From contig NC_080680.1 in assembly GCF_030445035.2 (NCBI RefSeq), forward strand, positions 120,058,228 to 120,122,227: a stretch of 64,000 nucleotides of DNA, in the 5' to 3' direction. The translations under genes were made by a program, and so were the position numbers. Below are positions 34,281 to 45,993 of the stretch, piece by piece (the stretch's first letter is position 1; every line of letters begins with the position of its first letter). Source of the stretch: Dasypus novemcinctus (lineage: Eukaryota > Chordata > Mammalia > Cingulata > Dasypodidae). The notes below the pieces were generated by a model, which was not told where the DNA came from, searched no databases, and saw nothing but the letters and a program-made list of their open reading frames with translations.

Positions 34281-35550
34281 CCAGCATGGGAGGATCCAGG
34301 GCCCTGTGTGGGACAGACAGATGGCCAGTTACCAAGAGAGGATGGAGCTCCCTCTCTCTCATTTAATCATTTCCCCCTTAAGTTAAGCTCTCCCACAACG
34401 CCCCTTTCCTTTCATCTAACTGTCCCCTGTTGCTCAGAATGGATTACTCAGAAAGGAGGCACTAGAAATTTTTTCAGTTGATTTCACTTAAGAGTGGCCA
34501 TTTGAATAGATGGTATTAAAGATTTGCTCCCTACAGATAATTTTCTTCCCACAATAGAAACCCATTAAATGAACTTGAAGGCCCCGAAGTCCCTGTTCCC
34601 TTTAGGCTGAGCCCCCCTGCCCGTTCTCTCTGCTTTTTCCCTGTGTCAGGGGTTTGGGGTCTGCTGGCATGAGGGCCACGCCTCATAGGACCACAGTTCT
34701 TTCATGGCATCCAGACACCAACATACTGGTTTACAGAAAGAGCAGAAACTGCCAAGTACATCAACCGAACACTCATTTGTACCAGCAAGCATGCTCATTT
34801 GCACATCTCTCCCTGAAGGGAATTGACATGAAGAGCCCAAATAGAGTCAGAAGGCTTCTTGCTAATGAATGGGCTCTAGCAGGGGGAGCAGGGGATTGTC
34901 GGAAAAGAACTCCCCAGTAATGGGTCCCCCTGCACTCCCAGGACTCAGTCACTCGACGTCAAGAGCAAGGCTGCCAGCTCACTGATTTGGCACCATTCAT
35001 CTGTTCTCGTGTTGACCTCCTGCCTCTGGTAACACATCACCTTTTTACCAGATGGGTTACTATCATTGATCTGGTTTCTTTGAACCTTGTTCTTCCTACT
35101 TTCAGCCTACAAAGTAGGAAGAAGACCTAAGAAGAGCTCTGCAGACACCTGGTCTCTTGCTTTGCATATCAGTTTGATTAGTTGAACTGTCACTATGTTG
35201 GCTACTCAGAAGTTCAGACTTAAGTTTTTTACTTACCTTTGGCTATTGTGCAAACTTTTTTGCTGCACATCAGTTATGATAGCTCTTCTTTATATTGCAT
35301 AATTTCTTTTACAGTCAAGAGCATTTCTAAACTCTTTTTCTCCCGAGAGGGTAATAATCTATAATGTGATCTCTTGCTATTTTGAGATTTCAGACTGAAT
35401 GTTGATCAACTTGGGGGCATCCTAGAAATTTGTGTGAAAAGGCCAAAATTTGTGGAAACTAGATGTACTCTTAGATCTCGGGGCATAGTTTGTCCCTGTC
35501 TCAAATGTGTCTCTAATGATTTCTACCTGTGAGTCTGTTCTTTCCACCAG
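34281..35550. other. GRIN3A intron, no gene seen
   Basis: Phase-0 intron between two recognised exons. No further feature that I can support. Confidence 0.5.
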
Positions 35551-35627
35551 AGATTACATAGAGCACTAAACACATCATTTGTAGAGGAAAAGCAACAGTG
35601 TTTTAAGACCAAGCGTGTGGAGAAAAG
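35551..35627 (+). CDS. GRIN3A: GRIN3A penultimate coding exon (proximal cytoplasmic tail)
   Basis: A short 77-nt exon gives [18 protein letters not shown] and then KTKRVEK plus two bases of an arginine codon completed in the last exon. It belongs to the intracellular tail just after M4. The acceptor is TTTCCACCAG and the donor is AG|GTAAG. The upstream intron is phase 0 (34019-35550) and the downstream intron is phase 2 (35628-45653). The joined codon AG+G gives Arg, as expected for the family. The exon is too short to stand out as an open frame; it was found by matching the known GluN3A tail. Confidence 0.95.
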
Positions 35628-36890
35628 GTAAGAACTCCAGGTGTCTTTATATTTTTTAAAATAAAAGTTCAGAGATGTAGCTGAGCCTCCATACACAAAA
35701 GGGAAATTATATATACATTATCAGACTATAAGAACTAGGTTGATGGTAAATAAAATTGATATAAATACATGTAGTTTCAGTTATAGAGAAGTAGAATAAA
35801 TACACACACACATAAATGGACAGTGAAATGCAGTATAGGCAATATAATGTCTTTAGAAGTATGGGTGTAGACTGACTTCTGGGGAAGATGGTAGAGCAGG
35901 GAGTTCTAGGACTCAGTTCTTCCACCAAAACAGCTATTAAACAGGCAGGAACAGTCTGAAACAGCAATTCCAGGGAAGCGCTGGGAGAAGAGACTGATAA
36001 ATTACGGTAATGAACTGTAAAGTGCTCTCTCCGTGCTGTGGCTACTGGTGCCCATCCCCCATTTTCCTGGCAGGCCACCGCAGGTTCCAGTCCCTGGCCA
36101 GCTGCTACTGACAGAAAGGAACATAAAAAGCCCCTTCCCCAAGAATAGGGGTGTGCACAGCTGATCACTGACCATGGTTATTGATGAGCAAATTTAGATC
36201 TCTGGGTCCCAGATTTGAGACTATTTCAACCCACCCTGGACAAAGGCAGCAGCAGCCATTGTTTCAACCCTCCTTGGACAGGGGTGGAGGCAGTGGAGAT
36301 TTGAAAACACAGGGCTTCCTCTAGGCTGTGGGGGGAAATTAGTTGAAGGGCTGCACTTTCTGGGCAAGTCAGAAAAGCTCAGCTTAGGCAGGCCATTGGA
36401 AGAGTTTTTAGCACCCTTCCTGACCCCCCTGCACAGGGGACTTTGGAGCCAGTTTGCATCTCCTTTGTGAGTATCTGGCCCTGTTTTGGCTGGGAAAGAC
36501 TGAATTGGGAAAGTCCTTCCTGGAGTGACTCTCCTCCCATAGTTTGCCTCCAGGAAAAAGCAGCGTAAGACAATGAAAGGAGTGTTAAAAACTATAGAGG
36601 CAGACAGTCTGGGACAAAGACCTACTATCTTTGGATACCTAGGAGAAGGAGATTTGTCCTTGGGAAGCAGAAGGGAGAATCAAACTCCTGAAGACAAGGG
36701 AACTCCAGAACAACTAACAAGCAAAAATTCAAGACAAGAGAGAAACCTCAAAAGACTGGAAAAACCTTGCACACTGCATTTGCCTTGGACAGACCTTCCT
36801 TGATAGGAGGGCTGAGGCTCAAGAAAACCTCTCTATTTTCACCAGCTGGTAACAAAACCAGGAAACAGCAAAGGGAGTAAATTCCAGAGT

Positions 36891-38287
36891 TAACTTTTTA
36901 AAAAATATATTTTCATTACAGAAGTTGTGAACTTACAAAACAATCCTGCACATGTGTAGAATCCCATACAATAACCCTTCACCAACACACCTCACCACTG
37001 TGGAACATTTGTTACAGACTGTGAGATAATATCATCAGATTATTACCCCTAACTATGGTTTATAGCTTATATTTGGCATAATTTTTCCATACCCTCCTAT
37101 TATTAACACAACATGCCTTTGGCATTGATGTAAGAATATTACAGTATTGCTGTTAACTATCATCCATAGATTACCTTAATTGTATTTTTCCCATGCTTCT
37201 CCACATCCCCACCACCCTGCATTAGAGGCATATATCCATTCTAGTTCACAGAAGGACATTCTTGCATTTGTACTATTAACCACAATTCTCATTCCCCTCT
37301 GGGTTTACTGTGTTATTCAGTCCCTAGATTATTCTCTAGCTTTCTTTCAATTGGCATTTACATCCCTAGACTACCCTTTTCAGCCACAATCCCATTTATA
37401 AACCAGCTGCTACTCACTATATGTGTTATCATCAACTCTATCCATTTCCACACATTTACAGTCAAGTTAATTAAAACTTCTACATACATTAAGCATCAGT
37501 ACCATTTCACAGCCCTCCTCTTATTTCCTAATAACCTATATACTCTGAGTTTTAACTCCATGATTTTATTCTTTATATTTAGTCAATATTACTGAGGCCA
37601 TGCAATATTTATTCTTTTGCATCTAGCTTGTTTCACTTAGTATAATGTCTTCAAGATTCATCCATGTTATTATGCGTATCCCAATTTCATTTCTTCTTAC
37701 TGCAGCATAGTAATCTGTCGTATGTATATACCACATTTTGTTTATCCATTCATTGGTTGATGGATACTTGGGTTGTTTCCCTCTTTTGGCAATTGTAAAT
37801 AACACTGCTATGAATATTGGTGTATAGATGTCTCTTCATGTCACAGTTTTAAGTTCTGGATATATTCCTAGTAGAGGAATTGCTAGATCATATGGCAGTT
37901 CTATATTTAGCTTCCTGAGGACCTACCAAACTGTCTTCCACAGAGGCTACACCATTTTACAGTCCCACCAACAGTGAAGGAGTGTTCCTATTTCTCCACA
38001 TCCTCTCCAACATTTACTGTTTTCTGTTTTTTTAATGGCCATTCTATGTACTGTAAGATAATATCAAATTATCATTTTGATTTGCATTTCCCTAATAGCT
38101 AGTGATATAGAACATTTTTTCATGTCCTTTTTGGCCATTTGTACTTCTTTGGAGAAAAGTTTAAGTCTTTTGCCCATTTTTTAACTGAATTGCTTGCTCT
38201 TTTATTATTGAGTTGTATGATCTCTTTATATAGAAAGGAAATCAAACCTCTATCAAATATGTGCTTTCCAAATATTTTCTCCCAGCA
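36891..38287 (-). mobile_element. L1 3' part nested in antisense orientation
   Basis: The minus strand encodes the ORF2 C-terminal stretch NEWINKMWYIHTTDYYAAVRR (37623-37805), and the plus strand shows the complement of the 3' UTR from 36905. CAGAGTTA occurs at both junctions (36885 and 38285), consistent with a short target duplication. The surrounding L1 5' UTR reads on correctly across the insertion. Confidence 0.78.
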
Positions 38288-39420
38288 GAGTTACATTTTA
38301 AAATACTAAAATACATAGTGTATAACAAAGAAGTACAGTACAGACAAAGAAACAGGAAATGATGGCCCATTCAAAGGAATAGGATAAAAATACAGAAAAC
38401 TCTACTAAAGAAGATGCTGTAGATGGACAAACTTGATTGTTTGAACCAAAATGGAAAAATTAAATAAACATCATATACCTCACTAATAACATTGTGACTT
38501 TGCTGTCATGTGTAGAATCCTCCCTTCCAAAAGCCATATTTTGTATGGCCTGTCTGAAAGCTTCTGCAAATCTTATGTTTTAGTAAAATATTTTCTGTTA
38601 TTCTAAAATTTAGCAAACCAAATTCAACAGCATATTTTTTAAATTATGCACAATGAACACGTGGATTTATCCCAGATATGCAATGTTGGTTCAATATAAG
38701 AAAATCAATTAATGTAATATACCACATTAGCAGAATGAAGGAAAAGAGGCACATGATCATCTTAATTGACACAGAATGGCATTTGACAAAATACAGCATC
38801 CTTTCTTGATAAAAACACATAGAACACTAGGAGAATACAGAAACTTTTTCAACATGATAAAGGACATATATGAAAAGCCCATGGCTAACAGCATGGTTAA
38901 TGGTGAAAGGCTGAAAGCTTTCCCCTTAAGATCAGGGAGGCCCACCGTCACCACTGTTATTCAACATTGTACTGAAAGTTCTTGCCAGAGCAATCAGGCA
39001 AGAAAAAGACATAAAAGGCATTCAAATTGCAAAGGAAGAAGTACAACTTTCCCTATTTGCAGATGATAAAATCTTATACACAGAAAATCCTGAAAAGTCC
39101 ACAACAAAGCCCCAAGAGCTAATAAATGAATTCAGCTAGATGGTGGGGTACAAAATCAACACCCAAAAATCAATAGGATTTTATAGTTAAGCAATTAACA
39201 ATCATAAGAAATCAAGAAAAAAAATTCTGTTCCCAATATCAACTAAAAGAATCAAATATCTAGGAATAAATCTAACCAAGGATGTAAAGGACTTGTGCAC
39301 AGAAAACTATAAAACAATGCTAAAAGAAATTAAACCAGACCTAAATAAATACAGGGATGTTCCATCTCCATGGACTGGAAGACTAAATATCCTTAAGATG
39401 TCAATACTACTTATAGCAGA

Positions 39421-39905
39421 TTAATATTTATGAATTCCAAAACAGAGATATTGGATTATGTTTGTAAACTGGTCTGTTCTTCTGGGCTTATTAGATGGTA
39501 TTAACATCAGAGGTTTCACTTTTACTTGACTAAATAATGATTAAGGCTTTTTGATTGGGTCACATCAGAAGGACGTTGAACCCCTTTGGGGGTGGGGACT
39601 TACAGAGAAAACTACACAGCAGCAGAGGGAGTTTGAGAGTTTTGATATTAGAGCCCTGGGAAGTAAACACACAGAGAAGCAAATATGTGGGGAAGGAGAA
39701 AAGGCTCCATTAGACACAGCAGAGGCCCTGGGAAGAGAGATGAGCTATTAGCCTGAGAGTCTACAGCTGGCCTTGTGGAGAGAGCAGAGAAGCTCAGCCT
39801 GGAAAGAAATGAGCCCTGAGAGAGAGACTAGACTTATCCCAGCCTACAGCTGATATTGAAAGAAGCTGAACCATGGAGCCTTAAGAGGAAGAGGAAGCCT
39901 GAACC
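39421..39905 (+). mobile_element. LTR-like insert within the L1
   Basis: Between L1 ORF2 blocks, the sequence from TTAATATTTATGAATTCC to GAGGAAGCCTGAACCCTCG is not L1. GGATTATGTTTGTAAACTGG and GCCTACAGCTGATATTG recall xenarthran LTR sequence. The family is not firmly assigned. Confidence 0.45.
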
Positions 39906-40635
39906 CTCGCAGACATTATTCACAATGGCCAAAAGAGGAAGCAATTCGAGTGTCCATCAACTGATGACTGGATAAACAAAATGTGGTATATACATACAAG
40001 AGAATATTATTCAGCCATAAAAAGGAATGAAGTCCTGATACATGCAACCACATGGATGAACCTTGAAGACAAAATGTTGAGTGAAATAAACCAGACACAA
40101 AAGGACAAATTTTATATTATTTCATTGATTTGAAACAATTAGAATAAGCAAACCCATAGAGTCAGAATCTAGAATATAGGTTACCAGGGGACAGGGTGGG
40201 CATAGGGAATGGGAAGTTAAGGCTTTAAATGTACAGGGTTCCTATTTTGAGTGATGGAAATGTTTTCTTAATGGATGGTAGTGGTAAAAGCACAATATTG
40301 TAAATATAATTAGCAGCACTGAAATATATATCTGAATATGATTAAAGGGGAAATGTTAAATTGTATATATTGTAAAAGAATATTTTTTAAACCCATGGAA
40401 CTACATTACACGAACAGTGAACCCTAAGTTAAACCATAGACTTCAATTAATAGTACTATTTTTAAAATGTGTTATCATCAATTGTAATAAATGTTCTACA
40501 CCAAAGCAAGATCTTGGTGGTGGAGTGGTATATCAGAATCCCGTATTTTATTCATGATTTTTCTGTAAACCTATAACTTCTATAATAAAGGGGTAGAAAA
40601 TTAATTCATTTCTGAAAAAAGTATGGGTATAGACT

Positions 40636-40860
40636 CTAGAGTCAAACATTCTGGATTCAAATCCTATCTCTAACACTTAAAATATATGTGACCTTGGGCA
40701 AGTTATTTAATTAACTTTTTTGTGCATCAGTTTCCTCATTTATAAAATTGAGATAAGAATAATACCAATTTTATAGAATTGTTGTGAGGATTAAATGAAA
40801 ACAAAGCAAATGCCTGATAAATGTTTGCTAATATTATTATGTACAAAATATATGCAAGAT
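40636..40860 (+). repeat. MIR SINE, near full length
   Basis: TCTAGAGTCAAACATTCTGGA, TGTGACCTTGGGCAAGTTATT, CAGTTTCCTCATTTATAAAAT and GTTGTGAGGATTAAATGAAA follow the MIR consensus well. The L1 at 35874 inserted at its 5' edge. Confidence 0.85.
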
Positions 40861-41531
40861 TTAATTCATGAGTTCTGCAGGCAATAATTTTTGGGAAATT
40901 GCCTTTGTTGCCATGTTTCCACTCTCCACCTCTTTCCAGAACTCCTAGAAATATTTGAAATACATAACAAACTTGTTCTTCCTAATCCACTTCCTATCAC
41001 TCTTACTATAGAGTTTCTAGAAAAGATCAGTTCATCAATAGGAAGTGCAAAGTTAGAAGACATACCATCCCCACAGTCACCCTCACTTCTAACCACCTGC
41101 AAGTCTGAGGATTCCCCAAGTCCACCTTCAGTTTCAACAGTCCTCATTAGAAGTACTCATAGAACTCGATGGAAACTGTTACACTCACAGTTACAGTTTC
41201 TACTGGACAAGAATACAGATCAAAATCAGCCAAGGGAGGAGATGCATGAGGAGGAGACCAGATAAGTTCCAAAGGTGGACCCTCCAGTTGTCCTCTCTCC
41301 AAGGAGATGTGGCTAGAATTACTTTTCCAGTATCAATGTGTGACAGTACACACAGAGCACTGTCATCCAGGGAAGCTCATCTGAGACTCGGTGTCCAGAG
41401 TTATTAGGACTCTATCACGTAGGCACCAACGTCTCCCCATGTGAATGACATCAGTCTCCAGCCCCTCCAGTGGGTGAGCTGATGCTGCTTGACCCGAAGT
41501 CGCCACTCTAGACCACATTGCTACTATAGAA
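40861..41531. other. GRIN3A intron, unrecognised open frame
   Basis: A plus-strand frame at 40891-41265 (124 codons, starting MGNCLCCHVSTLHLFP) overlaps a minus-strand frame. It has no domain that I recognise, no promoter and no splice context. Probably chance, or an old repeat. Confidence 0.35.
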
Positions 41532-41770
41532 CAGCGGTTCTTAACCTTTTTTGTTCCACAGATCCCTTTGCCAGTCAAGTGAAAACCATGGTCCCCTTAC
41601 TAAGTCCACACTATACTATGTATTATTTAATAAACATATCACACCCACATGAACACACTCCCACAAGAATACTGTTTTTTTTTTTAATTTTTTCCATTCA
41701 AGCTCACAGACCCCCTGAACACTTTCCATGGAACCCTTGGGGTTCATGGACCCTTGGTTAAGAACCCCTG
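41532..41770. mobile_element. hAT-type nonautonomous DNA transposon (MITE)
   Basis: The terminal inverted repeats are CAGCGGTTCTTAACC (41532) and GGTTAAGAACCCCTG (ending 41770), matching at 14 of 15 positions. The 8-base flanks CTATAGAA (41524-41531) and CTATAGAG (41771-41778) agree at 7 positions, the size expected for hAT elements. The interior carries the ATGGACCC-type repeats common in this group. A T-run near 41675 is internal. Confidence 0.82.
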
Positions 41771-41778
41771 CTATAGAG

Positions 41779-44700
41779 TATAGCCCAAGGCCCCCAGGCA
41801 AACAAAGAATGTCAAGCATGACTTTCCAAGGATTTAGCTATTACCCTCCAAAGACCTCTTTTTAGGCAAGGTTGAATTCTTCACTACATAGGAAGTAACA
41901 AGCATTCAATCCATAGATGACATGTGAAAATTAGAAACTCCATACCTTCACTCTGGGTCAAGGGATGACTGTGGCCTCATTCACAGTAGCTAATACCCTC
42001 AGAAGCATTTGGGCCCCATCCTGGCTGGGCTATATTGGATTCTCCCCAAAGCCTCAGTATAGGGCATCACCTCCAAGCAACTCTGACATCTGCAGCCTGT
42101 CCTCAGCTCAAAGTTTAGCTTTCTGAGTAATTTCAAAATCTGATACTCACACCGCCCATTCATAAGTAAAAGGAGCTGGGGCAGAGGAGGCCATGATTCT
42201 CTTTCAGTGTTCTTATCTCTTCTGGGGCTGCTGCAGTCCTCTTCTCTCCAGTTTGCACTTAGCTTGTCCGATCCATTACCATTATCTCTTAGTGTCTCTT
42301 TACAAGCACCCACCCCCCTCCCTCTCAGCACATTGCCACTCTATTAATGACAAGCTGTAGATTAATCAGGTCACAGCTGTTTCATGTCATGTTACATATA
42401 TTGTGTCTATAATTATTTTTAACATAGAATTTAAACAAGAGAAACACAAGAAGATATTATGGCAGCAAAAACATCATTTCATGACAAAATATTTATTTTC
42501 CAGGAAGCCCAGTGGCCCCGTCTCCAACTGTGATGTGATTCATGTTCACTCTCTCTCACTGAAATCGAGGATCAAATGTATCTTTTCACTCAACTTTCCC
42601 ACTTCCCTTGTTGGGTGCCCTTTCTGAATTCCTTATTTTGAGAAGGTGCTAAGGGAGAACATGCTCTTGTGGCTCACCTTGGACTCACAATTCCTGTGCC
42701 TGCCTCCACACAACCCAGCATCTGTAACCTTTGCAAACACAATGTGTGCTTGGGCTCCCACTGCTGTTATCTCTCCTCTGAATGGTCCAGTGGTGCACTG
42801 GCCTTCGATGTCACGTAATTGCTCCACAGGAGCTCGTTTTACTTGGTTTTAGTGTTCAATAAGCTCACTCACTGTTCACACAGCGGGGGATCACGCCAAG
42901 GCCGAGAAAGTCTTTGATACCAATTACAACCTAAACATTATTGAGGCCAATAAATAACACACTCAGTCCTTCAAATTGGACACTAAATCTGACATTCAAT
43001 AACTGTCATCTTGCACTGTGACTGGAGTTTGTCATGGAGTCCAATTTTTGCAGACCCATCTATATTCTCAGATAAGACACACAAAGCTCTGGAGAAAGCT
43101 AAATCAGCTTTGTGTACATCTCATTGTGGTTATCTAGACGGCCCAGGAAAATGCACAGTTGCTCTACCCCCAGGTTTCCCACACTACGAATCATTGTATA
43201 GATTATGTCTGTTGACTTGAAAACTCTGTCTGTCTCTCTGTCTCTCTCTTTCTCTCCTTTTGGAAGAATATCTATGCAAGTGCCCATGTCTGCTATATCC
43301 CTCCCCTACACTCCATAGGTATTGAATGAATAAAAGAATAAATAATTACTAGACTATGAGTTTGAGAAAAGGCTTGGAGAAATTTGGGGCCATGGTGTGA
43401 GAGCAGATATTGCTCTGTTTTTATTTAATGTAGGGAAAAGGAGTGAACATTGCAAGAAGCATCTATTTATATAGTTCTTGGTCCTGGTTTCATGTGAATT
43501 TTGGTTTCTGTCCTTCACCCCACTGAATTTCTGATACAGACCCCCCCTTTTCACTCTCCTCTCACCCCCAAGACACACAGAAATTGCAAACCATGTAACA
43601 CACACCACAGACAAGACTTTAAAACTATGGAAACTCAGTAGAAAAAGACCTGAAGGAAAAAGTAAAGGGAATGTAAGACAGGGATGAAAATTATGACTGC
43701 ATCTTCCCTCTGACCAGGTCTAAAGCCAGTGGAGCTATGAGCAGGTTCATGGTAGAACTTTTACCCAGCCCAGGACACATGAAAACTGAGCTCTGGTGCA
43801 TCCTGCTGGCTTATATGAAACTTACATTTTGAGAAACGTGAAAGATCAACGAGGTGCTTTGGAAGGTGTTTCTATGTTTTAATGGCTTGGAGCATGCATC
43901 AGTTAATATTTGCTGTCTGAGGTATCAGCACAATATGTAATATTTTAAATAATAGCAAGCAGCTCTCGAATCTGTGGGTCGGCTGGGCAGTTTGCTGACC
44001 TGAGCCAGGCTTGACTGGCCTCAGCTGGGTTCGCCTGTCTGTCTGCAGCCAGCTAGTGGAGGAACCGGCTATGGATTGGGCTGGTTGGTCTATGAACCCT
44101 CAACTGGGTACCTGGGAAGACTGGGAGCTCTCTTCACAGGACCTATCTTCATCCGGAAGGCTAGTCTGGACAGGTTCACATTGCAGTGGCAGGTTTCTGA
44201 GAGAGTGCAAGTGTGCCAGCTTCTAAAAGCCTGGACTTGAAACTATCATCCTGCCACTTCCACCACATTCTATTGGCCTGAACAACTCATCAGACCAGCC
44301 AAATTCAAGGGGAAGCAAAACAGCCTTCACATCCTGATGGGGGATGCACTGCGAAGTCACACAACAGGGGAGTCTGTGTAAAAGAGGAGTGGACGATTAT
44401 GACCCCTGCGACAGTCGACCTAGTGTTTTGGTTCCCATCCTTGTGACTGCATCAAGACTCTATCCCTCCTCCTGCTTTCCTACCCCTCCTCCTCCTGGCA
44501 AGTCAGAGTGAGCGTGACTTCATGCAGTCACATGGATGAGAATCAAAATACAAGGACTTAATAGCGTGATTCATTTTGATTTGCCCTGTGATCAATTGCA
44601 AAAGTGGTCAAAACCCTCTTCCTCCTCCTTCTCCTTTAATGAAACTAGAAGAAATCAGCAGTGATGCTGCTTCAGGCTCCAATCTGTTCTTGTAGCAAGA

Positions 44701-45019
44701 CGTTCTACTCATTGCATCTAACTGTCAAGGTATATTTCAGAAAGACTCCCCCTCCTCCCATGCCTATCTAGCGATAACTTTCTTGCTGTCTACAGCCCTC
44801 CCTGCGCGGTGGTAATAGGTGGTAATAGGTAGTAGGTGCTGGGCGGCAAGGCTGAAAGAGGATTGCAAATCAGTCTCTATTTGACTTTCATTATCCCAGC
44901 AAGCTCTCCAGGGCTTTCTTGGGATATTTTTAAGCCACATACCTGACCTCTCATTCTCAATCCACGTGACTGATCATCTCACAATGTGAACCCTTTTGGT
45001 GAAATCTGCTGCTTGTGTG
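41779..45019. other. GRIN3A intron, no gene seen
   Basis: 44010-44400 includes a block (CCACTTCCACCACATTCTATT, then CAAATTCAAGGGGAAGC) typical of an ancient interspersed repeat that I cannot name. 44811-44835 is a small tandem GGTGGTAATA repeat. No exon recognised. Confidence 0.4.
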
Positions 45020-45130
45020 CCTTTTTTTTTTTAAGGAGGTACCGGGGATTGAACTCTGGACCTCATACATGAGATGCGTGCGCTCAACCACTAAGCTATG
45101 TGCTCAACCACTGAGCCACACCTGCTCCAC
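45020..45130 (-). mobile_element. DAS-type tRNA-derived SINE, antisense
   Basis: A T-run then AAGGAGGTACCGGGGATTGAA and CAACCACTGAGCCACACCTG, the complement of the tRNA-like head (B box, then A box). GCTCAACCACT appears twice, a small internal duplication. Confidence 0.75.
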
Positions 45131-45653
45131 TGTTTGTTTTCTTCTATTCTGCCCTAAATCAACTAGCAAGCATGGTCCCATGAATTAAGAATTAGCCATA
45201 TTATAATGTCTATCACCAGGCCATGCTTAGAGTCCAACAGCTAAGTAAACAGAGTTCCACTTTTACAAAAGCACCATCTTTCGGGCCATAGAATGTCTCA
45301 AGGTCATGCCACCTTCGGAACCTCACTGAAAGGAAGGGAATAAAAAGGCATGTAAGGGTCTTCACAAAAGAATGAGCCCTTCTCTGATCCCCCAGGCTTT
45401 CAGATGATACCCCCATTCCAATTTCAAAGTAGCCTAAGACTTGAGAAGACCTTGAATTTACATCGAAATGGATTGTATTGGATCCTATTGTCCCCAAGAC
45501 ACTAGCAGACAGTGTCTCCATGACCTGGTGACTTCATGTCTGAAATGCCTACCGGGCTCGGTATTATTCACCCAGAGATGCTCACAGATGGAGAGGGGCG
45601 CGTTGAGAGCTGCGGAATGCAAGGGGGCGCTAAACTCTCTCTCTGTTTCCTAG

Positions 45654-45993
45654 GTCCCACGTGGGGCCCCGCCAGCTCAGCGTGTGGAACACCTCCGACC
45701 CGAGGCCCGGCGACCGAGGCAAGGACACCTCGAGGGAGGAGGGAGGACAAAGCCAGCTGGGCCTCGGGGCGCTCCAGGACTTCCCTCTGCCCCCGAGAAG
45801 AAGGGAGCTGCCCGCCTCCCCGGCCACCAACGGGAAAGCAGACCCCCCGAACGTGGCTCGGACCTCCGTGATGCAGGAGCTCTCCGAGCTCGAGAAGCAG
45901 ATCCAGGTGATCCGGCAGGAGCTGCAGCTGGCTGTGAGCAGGAAAACGGAGCTGGAAGAGTATCAGAGGACAAACCGGACTCGCGAGTCCTAG
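45654..45993 (+). CDS. GRIN3A: GRIN3A terminal coding exon (distal cytoplasmic tail, stop)
   Basis: The last coding exon begins after a CTCTGTTTCCTAG acceptor and completes the split Arg codon. It then encodes 112 residues, from [13 protein letters not shown] to the end [12 protein letters not shown], before the TAG at 45991. The start and end match mammalian GluN3A closely: a [11 protein letters not shown] basic-proline segment, then a predicted coiled coil ([19 protein letters not shown]). The middle (roughly [17 protein letters not shown] to [11 protein letters not shown]) differs clearly from the human tail as I remember it and is encoded by unusually GC-rich, CpG-rich DNA. The tail is where GluN3A binds partners such as PP2A and endocytic adaptors. 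Overlapping open frames in other frames here are by-products of the GC content. Confidence 0.96.

Larger units (their letters stand above)
35874..40618 (+). mobile_element. L1 LINE, sense, with target duplication and two nested inserts
   Basis: The 5' UTR starts GACTTCTGGGGAAGATGGTAG. ORF2 reverse-transcriptase sequence is recognisable at about 38650-39420 (TCAATATAAGAAAATCAATTA; a frame reading DPSLLTLLFNIVL-like sequence after several breaks). The 3' part at 39906-40120 encodes the familiar AKRGSNSSVHQLMTG end. The element is bounded by AAGTATGGGTGTAGACT (35857-35873) and the same with one change (40619-40635), so left and right ends belong together. It is interrupted by an antisense L1 (36891-38287) and an LTR-like segment (39421-39905). 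Most of the late ORF2 is missing. It is inactive. Confidence 0.85.

Noticed and set aside
40891-41265. 124-codon frame beginning MGNCLCC, considered as a small lipidated protein
   Set aside because: No homology, no promoter or splice context, and an opposite-strand frame of similar length. Chance is the simpler explanation.
42885-42957. Short exon-like frame (DHAKAEKVFDTNYN and on) after an AG
   Set aside because: It is only 22 codons, does not match GRIN3A, and has no donor that would keep the known exon phases.
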